A DNA stretch of 9,243 nt from NCBI GenBank assembly GCA_903851455.1, contig CAINOM010000607.1:1-9243 (forward strand), in the 5' to 3' direction. The stretch's first letter is position 1, and each line of letters begins with the position of its first letter. This stretch comes from an uncultured Bacteroidota bacterium (lineage in GTDB: Bacteria; Bacteroidota; Bacteroidia; Chitinophagales; Chitinophagaceae). Positions 7,052 to 9,243 of the stretch are shown here, piece after piece. The translations under genes were made by a program, and so were the position numbers. The notes under the pieces were generated by a model. The model saw nothing but the letters and a program-made list of their open reading frames with translations. It was not told where the DNA came from and searched no databases.

Positions 7052-7060
7052 CCCTCCTTT
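7052..7060 (-). promoter_or_regulatory. strong Shine-Dalgarno site of the M15 peptidase
   Basis: The minus strand reads AAAGGAGGG, ending seven bases before the ATG at 7044. This near-perfect anti-16S match decides for ATG 7044 over the TTG at 7050. The other starts in this window have no comparable site, as is usual for Bacteroidota. Confidence 0.6.
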
Positions 7061-7113
7061 CAAAATACACAACTACAGGCATAATTACCCTGCCATCACT
7101 GCCTGTTTAACAC

Positions 7114-7148
7114 GGAATTGGGAGTTTGGAATTGGGAATTAGGATTGT
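7114..7148. repeat. degenerate heptanucleotide tandem repeat
   Basis: Five consecutive heptamers: GGAATTG, GGAGTTT, GGAATTG, GGAATTA and GGATTGT. Copies 1 and 3 are identical, and the others differ by one to a few bases. The array lies between rlmB and the M15 gene and its last two units overlap the left arm of an inverted repeat. Similar short tandemly repeated heptamers are known from intergenic DNA of cyanobacteria; function is unknown. Confidence 0.6.
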
Positions 7149-7211
7149 TTTGGTGGCTAAATACATAAGAAAAAATCGGCTTACTTCCGTGTAGGCAACA
7201 ATCCAAATTCC
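7135..7211. repeat. 15-bp inverted repeat flanking a 47-base spacer
   Basis: The left arm GGAATTAGGATTGTT (7135-7149) and right arm AACAATCCAAATTCC (7197-7211) are complementary at 14 of 15 positions. The 77-bp unit sits just downstream of the rlmB stop codon on the minus strand. It could fold as a long stem-loop in the rlmB 3' end or be a small non-autonomous mobile element. No coding potential and no clear flanking target duplication are seen. Confidence 0.55.
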
Positions 7212-7241
7212 ACATTGTCCTCCTGCGCGAAGTCGAAGGGC

Positions 7242-7997
7242 CTAGTTCCCTGGCGCAAGCCGCTGCCTGAGCGCCTCATAGAGTATCATACCTGCCGCCA
7301 CAGACACATTCAGCGAATCGAAATTATTCACCATCGGTATACGTATCAACTGGTCGGCGCGTTTTAACACTTCCTTGCTGATGCCGGTATCCTCCGCCCC
7401 CATCACGATCACGGATGGTATGGTCAGGTCGCTTTCATAAACGGGTACACTACCCTTCATCTGTGTGCCCAGTATCTGTATGCCATTCAGCCGCAGCACA
7501 TCCATAGCCTGCTGCACAGATGGAGTACGGCATAGCAAAATTTTTCTCAGCGCACCGGCAGATGTTTTAATGGCATCCTCATTTAACGAGGCCGCATGCG
7601 AAGTGGGGAGTATTATCCCCTGCGCGCCGCAGCATAGTGCACTGCGGGCAATAGCGCCTACATTGCGCACATCAGTGATGCCATCCAGCAGCAGGAACAA
7701 TGGAGTCTCGCCTTTCTCTACGACATAAGATATCCCTGCCTGCAGGTCCACATATTGCAGCAGCGATGTCCAGGCCACAATGCCCTGGTGCTGCACCTTG
7801 GTCAGGTAGTCCAGTTTCTCCACCGGCACCTGGCTCACAGGAATGTTAAGCTCTTTAGCTTTTTGCTTTATTCTTACAATATCTTCCCCGGTAGCAGTGC
7901 GCAGCAAAAATATCTTCTCAATAGTTACCCCCTGCTCCAATGCTTCCAGCACAGGCTTACGCCCCACAAGCAGTGGCAATGATCGTGCAGATTTCAT
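7242..7997 (-). CDS. rlmB: 23S rRNA (guanosine-2'-O-)-methyltransferase RlmB, TrmH/SpoU family
   Basis: SAM-dependent SPOUT enzyme predicted to methylate the 2'-O of G2251 (E. coli numbering) in the 23S rRNA peptidyl-transferase region. At 251 residues the length is normal. Residues 8-80 form the L30e-like RNA-binding domain (LVGRKPVLEAL at 10-20, KVQHQGIVAW at 67-76). The SPOUT domain carries motif 1 LDGITDVRNVGAIARSA (104-120, with the conserved N112 and R118), motif 2 VIVMGAEDTGIS (196-207), and motif 3 IRIPMVNNFDSLNVSVAAG (218-236), which form the knotted SAM site. In motif 1 the common Asp-Pro is replaced by Asp-Val. The ATG at 7997 is a clear start and is divergent from the ABC exporter. 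A close paralogue such as TrmH cannot be wholly excluded, but the N-terminal domain favours RlmB. Confidence 0.9.
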   Translation of the reverse strand: MKSARSLPLLVGRKPVLEALEQGVTIEKIFLLRTATGEDIVRIKQKAKELNIPVSQVPVEKLDYLTKVQHQGIVAWTSLLQYVDLQAGISYVVEKGETPLFLLLDGITDVRNVGAIARSALCCGAQGIILPTSHAASLNEDAIKTSAGALRKILLCRTPSVQQAMDVLRLNGIQILGTQMKGSVPVYESDLTIPSVIVMGAEDTGISKEVLKRADQLIRIPMVNNFDSLNVSVAAGMILYEALRQRLAPGN

Positions 7998-8084
7998 GGG
8001 CTAAACGTACGATAAAAAGCGTTACGGGGGAAACGAAAATCGGGAAGTTCAAGTAAAAGCGCACCCAACGGTTTATACAACCCT

Positions 8085-8167
8085 TTGCAATGGCACTCTC
8101 GATTGCAATCAATGCCCATTAACTCTTGGCCCAATTCTTATTGATCTTATGTAATTTTAGATTGCAA
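8085..8167. promoter_or_regulatory. intergenic control region with three TTGCAA palindromes and a hairpin
   Basis: The 196-base divergent gap between rlmB and the ABC exporter holds TTGCAA at 8085-8090, 8103-8108 and 8162-8167. The middle copy sits in the perfect 10-bp palindrome GATTGCAATC (8101-8110). AATGGCA (8089-8095) and TGCCCATT (8113-8120) form an imperfect inverted repeat around it. A weak exporter promoter candidate is TTG (8126-8128), 23 bases, then TAATTTTA (8152-8159). The palindromes could be operator half-sites, but no regulator gene is visible here. Confidence 0.3.
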
Positions 8168-8193
8168 AAAACATACGGCCAGTTGCACAAGGC

Positions 8194-9243
8194 ATGAAAA
8201 AATATTTTCCTTTTTTTCAGAAATACAGAAAGGCCCTTTTACTGGCACCGGCGTTGGTCATCATCGATGTCATTTGCGAGATCGTGCAGCCGGAGCTTAT
8301 GTCAAAGATCGTTGACAATGGCGTGAGGCTGAAAAGCCTGACTTATATCCTTCATACCGGCGGCTTAATGGTGGGCTTGTCACTTATTGCCATAGCCGCT
8401 AATGTGGGGAACATCTATTTCTCCTCACATGCATCGGTAGGGTTTGCGGCCGAGCTGCGAAAAGGGTTGTTCAGCAAAATACAGGAATTCTCCTTTTCTG
8501 ACCTGGACAAATTCAGCTCTGCATCGCTGACCACGCGTGTGACCAATGATGTAAATATCCTGCAGGAAGTGATCATGATGTCGCTGCGGCTGTTGTTCCG
8601 CGCGCCGCTCATGCTCTTGTTTGCCGTTACCATAGCCGTCCGTATCAATGTCAGCCTGGCATCTGTCATTGCGGTAGCTATACCGGTTCTGGCCGTCAGC
8701 ATATATTTTATTCTGCGGCGGGGACTCCCCTTCTTTGAAAAAATGCAGCAGAAACTGGATAAGGTTAATGGTGTGATCCAGGAAAATCTTGTCAATGTGC
8801 GGGTAGTAAAATCTTTTGTCAGGGAAGACTTTGAGAAGAAAAAATTCGGTTACACTAATGACGAACTGAGAGCCGTTGCCGTTCGCGCATCAGGCATGGT
8901 AGTACTTGTGATGCCCGTGATGCAGCTGGTGATGAATGTATCCATCGTGGCTATAGTGTGGTTTGGCGGCAACAAAATAATGGCCGGCACTTTCCAGGTT
9001 GGGCAACTGATGTCGTTCATCACCTACATCACCCAGATACTGATGTCGCTTATGATGCTCTCCATGACCATTATGACTTTCTCAAGGGCACAGGCATCTT
9101 CAGAGCGCATATTAGAGGTTTTAAATACAGCGCCGGATATTGTTGATGCGCCCTCCGCCAAAGAAAAGAATGTACATGTAAAACAAGGCAAGGTTGAATT
9201 TAAAAACGTCTGCTTCAAGTATCATCCTGACAGCGCAGAATAT
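8194..9243 (+). CDS. ABC exporter half-transporter, membrane domain plus start of ATPase domain (3' truncated)
   Basis: The frame from the ATG at 8194 runs without a stop to the right edge: 350 codons of a protein that should be about 570-600 residues. Six hydrophobic segments (near 15-37, 53-75, 133-149, 152-174, 235-257, 270-295) form the ABC transporter type-1 membrane domain. Landmarks are TRVTNDVNILQE (114-125) and the coupling-helix region ENLVNVRVVKSFVRE (197-211). Residues 331-350 begin the nucleotide-binding domain with VEFKNVCFKYHP, including the A-loop Tyr 343; Walker A and later motifs lie beyond the window. The N-terminus (MKKYFPFFQKYRKALLLAP, then PELMSKIVDNGV) resembles the first subunit of heterodimeric multidrug exporters of the YfiB/LmrC type, so a partner gene may follow. 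A weak AAGG lies four bases before the ATG. The substrate cannot be inferred. Confidence 0.9.
   Translation, partial: MKKYFPFFQKYRKALLLAPALVIIDVICEIVQPELMSKIVDNGVRLKSLTYILHTGGLMVGLSLIAIAANVGNIYFSSHASVGFAAELRKGLFSKIQEFSFSDLDKFSSASLTTRVTNDVNILQEVIMMSLRLLFRAPLMLLFAVTIAVRINVSLASVIAVAIPVLAVSIYFILRRGLPFFEKMQQKLDKVNGVIQENLVNVRVVKSFVREDFEKKKFGYTNDELRAVAVRASGMVVLVMPVMQLVMNVSIVAIVWFGGNKIMAGTFQVGQLMSFITYITQILMSLMMLSMTIMTFSRAQASSERILEVLNTAPDIVDAPSAKEKNVHVKQGKVEFKNVCFKYHPDSAEY

Noticed and set aside
7075..7106. Inverted repeat ACAGGCA / TGCCTGT upstream of the M15 gene as a terminator or operator
   Set aside because: Seven-base arms with an 18-base loop are short, no T-run follows, and there is no supporting context.
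8415..8795. 126-codon minus-strand open frame inside the ABC exporter
   Set aside because: It is fully antisense to the conserved membrane domain and has no recognisable motif.

Overview
The window reads as an ordinary chromosomal stretch from a member of the Bacteroidota, probably of the Chitinophagaceae/Chitinophagales type. The evidence is a C-terminal type IX secretion (T9SS) sorting domain on the first gene, a histidine-box desaturase and ABC-2 permease of styles common in that phylum, promoter-like boxes resembling the Bacteroidetes -33 TTTG / -7 TAnnTTTG pattern, and a general lack of Shine-Dalgarno sequences. The family placement is inference; the phylum is fairly secure.

Layout from left to right. 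(1) The 3' part of a secreted, repeat-rich T9SS cargo protein (+, truncated by the left edge). (2) Convergent to it, a minus-strand block: an ABC-2 ATPase (start near 4399), its permease, and a membrane fatty acid desaturase. (3) Divergent from the ATPase across a 121-bp promoter region, a plus-strand HTH_42/AlkZ-like protein carrying the QAQ motif known from DNA glycosylases. (4) Convergent with that gene, with overlapping stop codons, an HSDL2-like short-chain dehydrogenase. (5) A small M15 zinc peptidase and the 23S rRNA 2'-O-methyltransferase RlmB, both minus strand, separated by an intergenic region with a heptanucleotide repeat array and a 15-bp inverted repeat. (6) Divergent from rlmB, the 5' part of an ABC exporter half-transporter, truncated by the right edge before its Walker A motif.

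Functionally the genes form no single pathway. The clear functional unit is the ATPase plus permease (3512-3445 junction), which should make one ABC-2 exporter. Its divergent neighbour, an AlkZ-like putative DNA-alkylation repair protein, raises the testable idea of an export-plus-repair defence against a genotoxin, but no biosynthetic genes are visible and the link rests on position alone. I found no tRNA, rRNA, CRISPR array, transposase or convincing intrinsic terminator. No stretch longer than about 200 bases lacks a gene. I do not see strong evidence of a new biological system; the least explained DNA is the repeat-bearing gap at 7114-7211.
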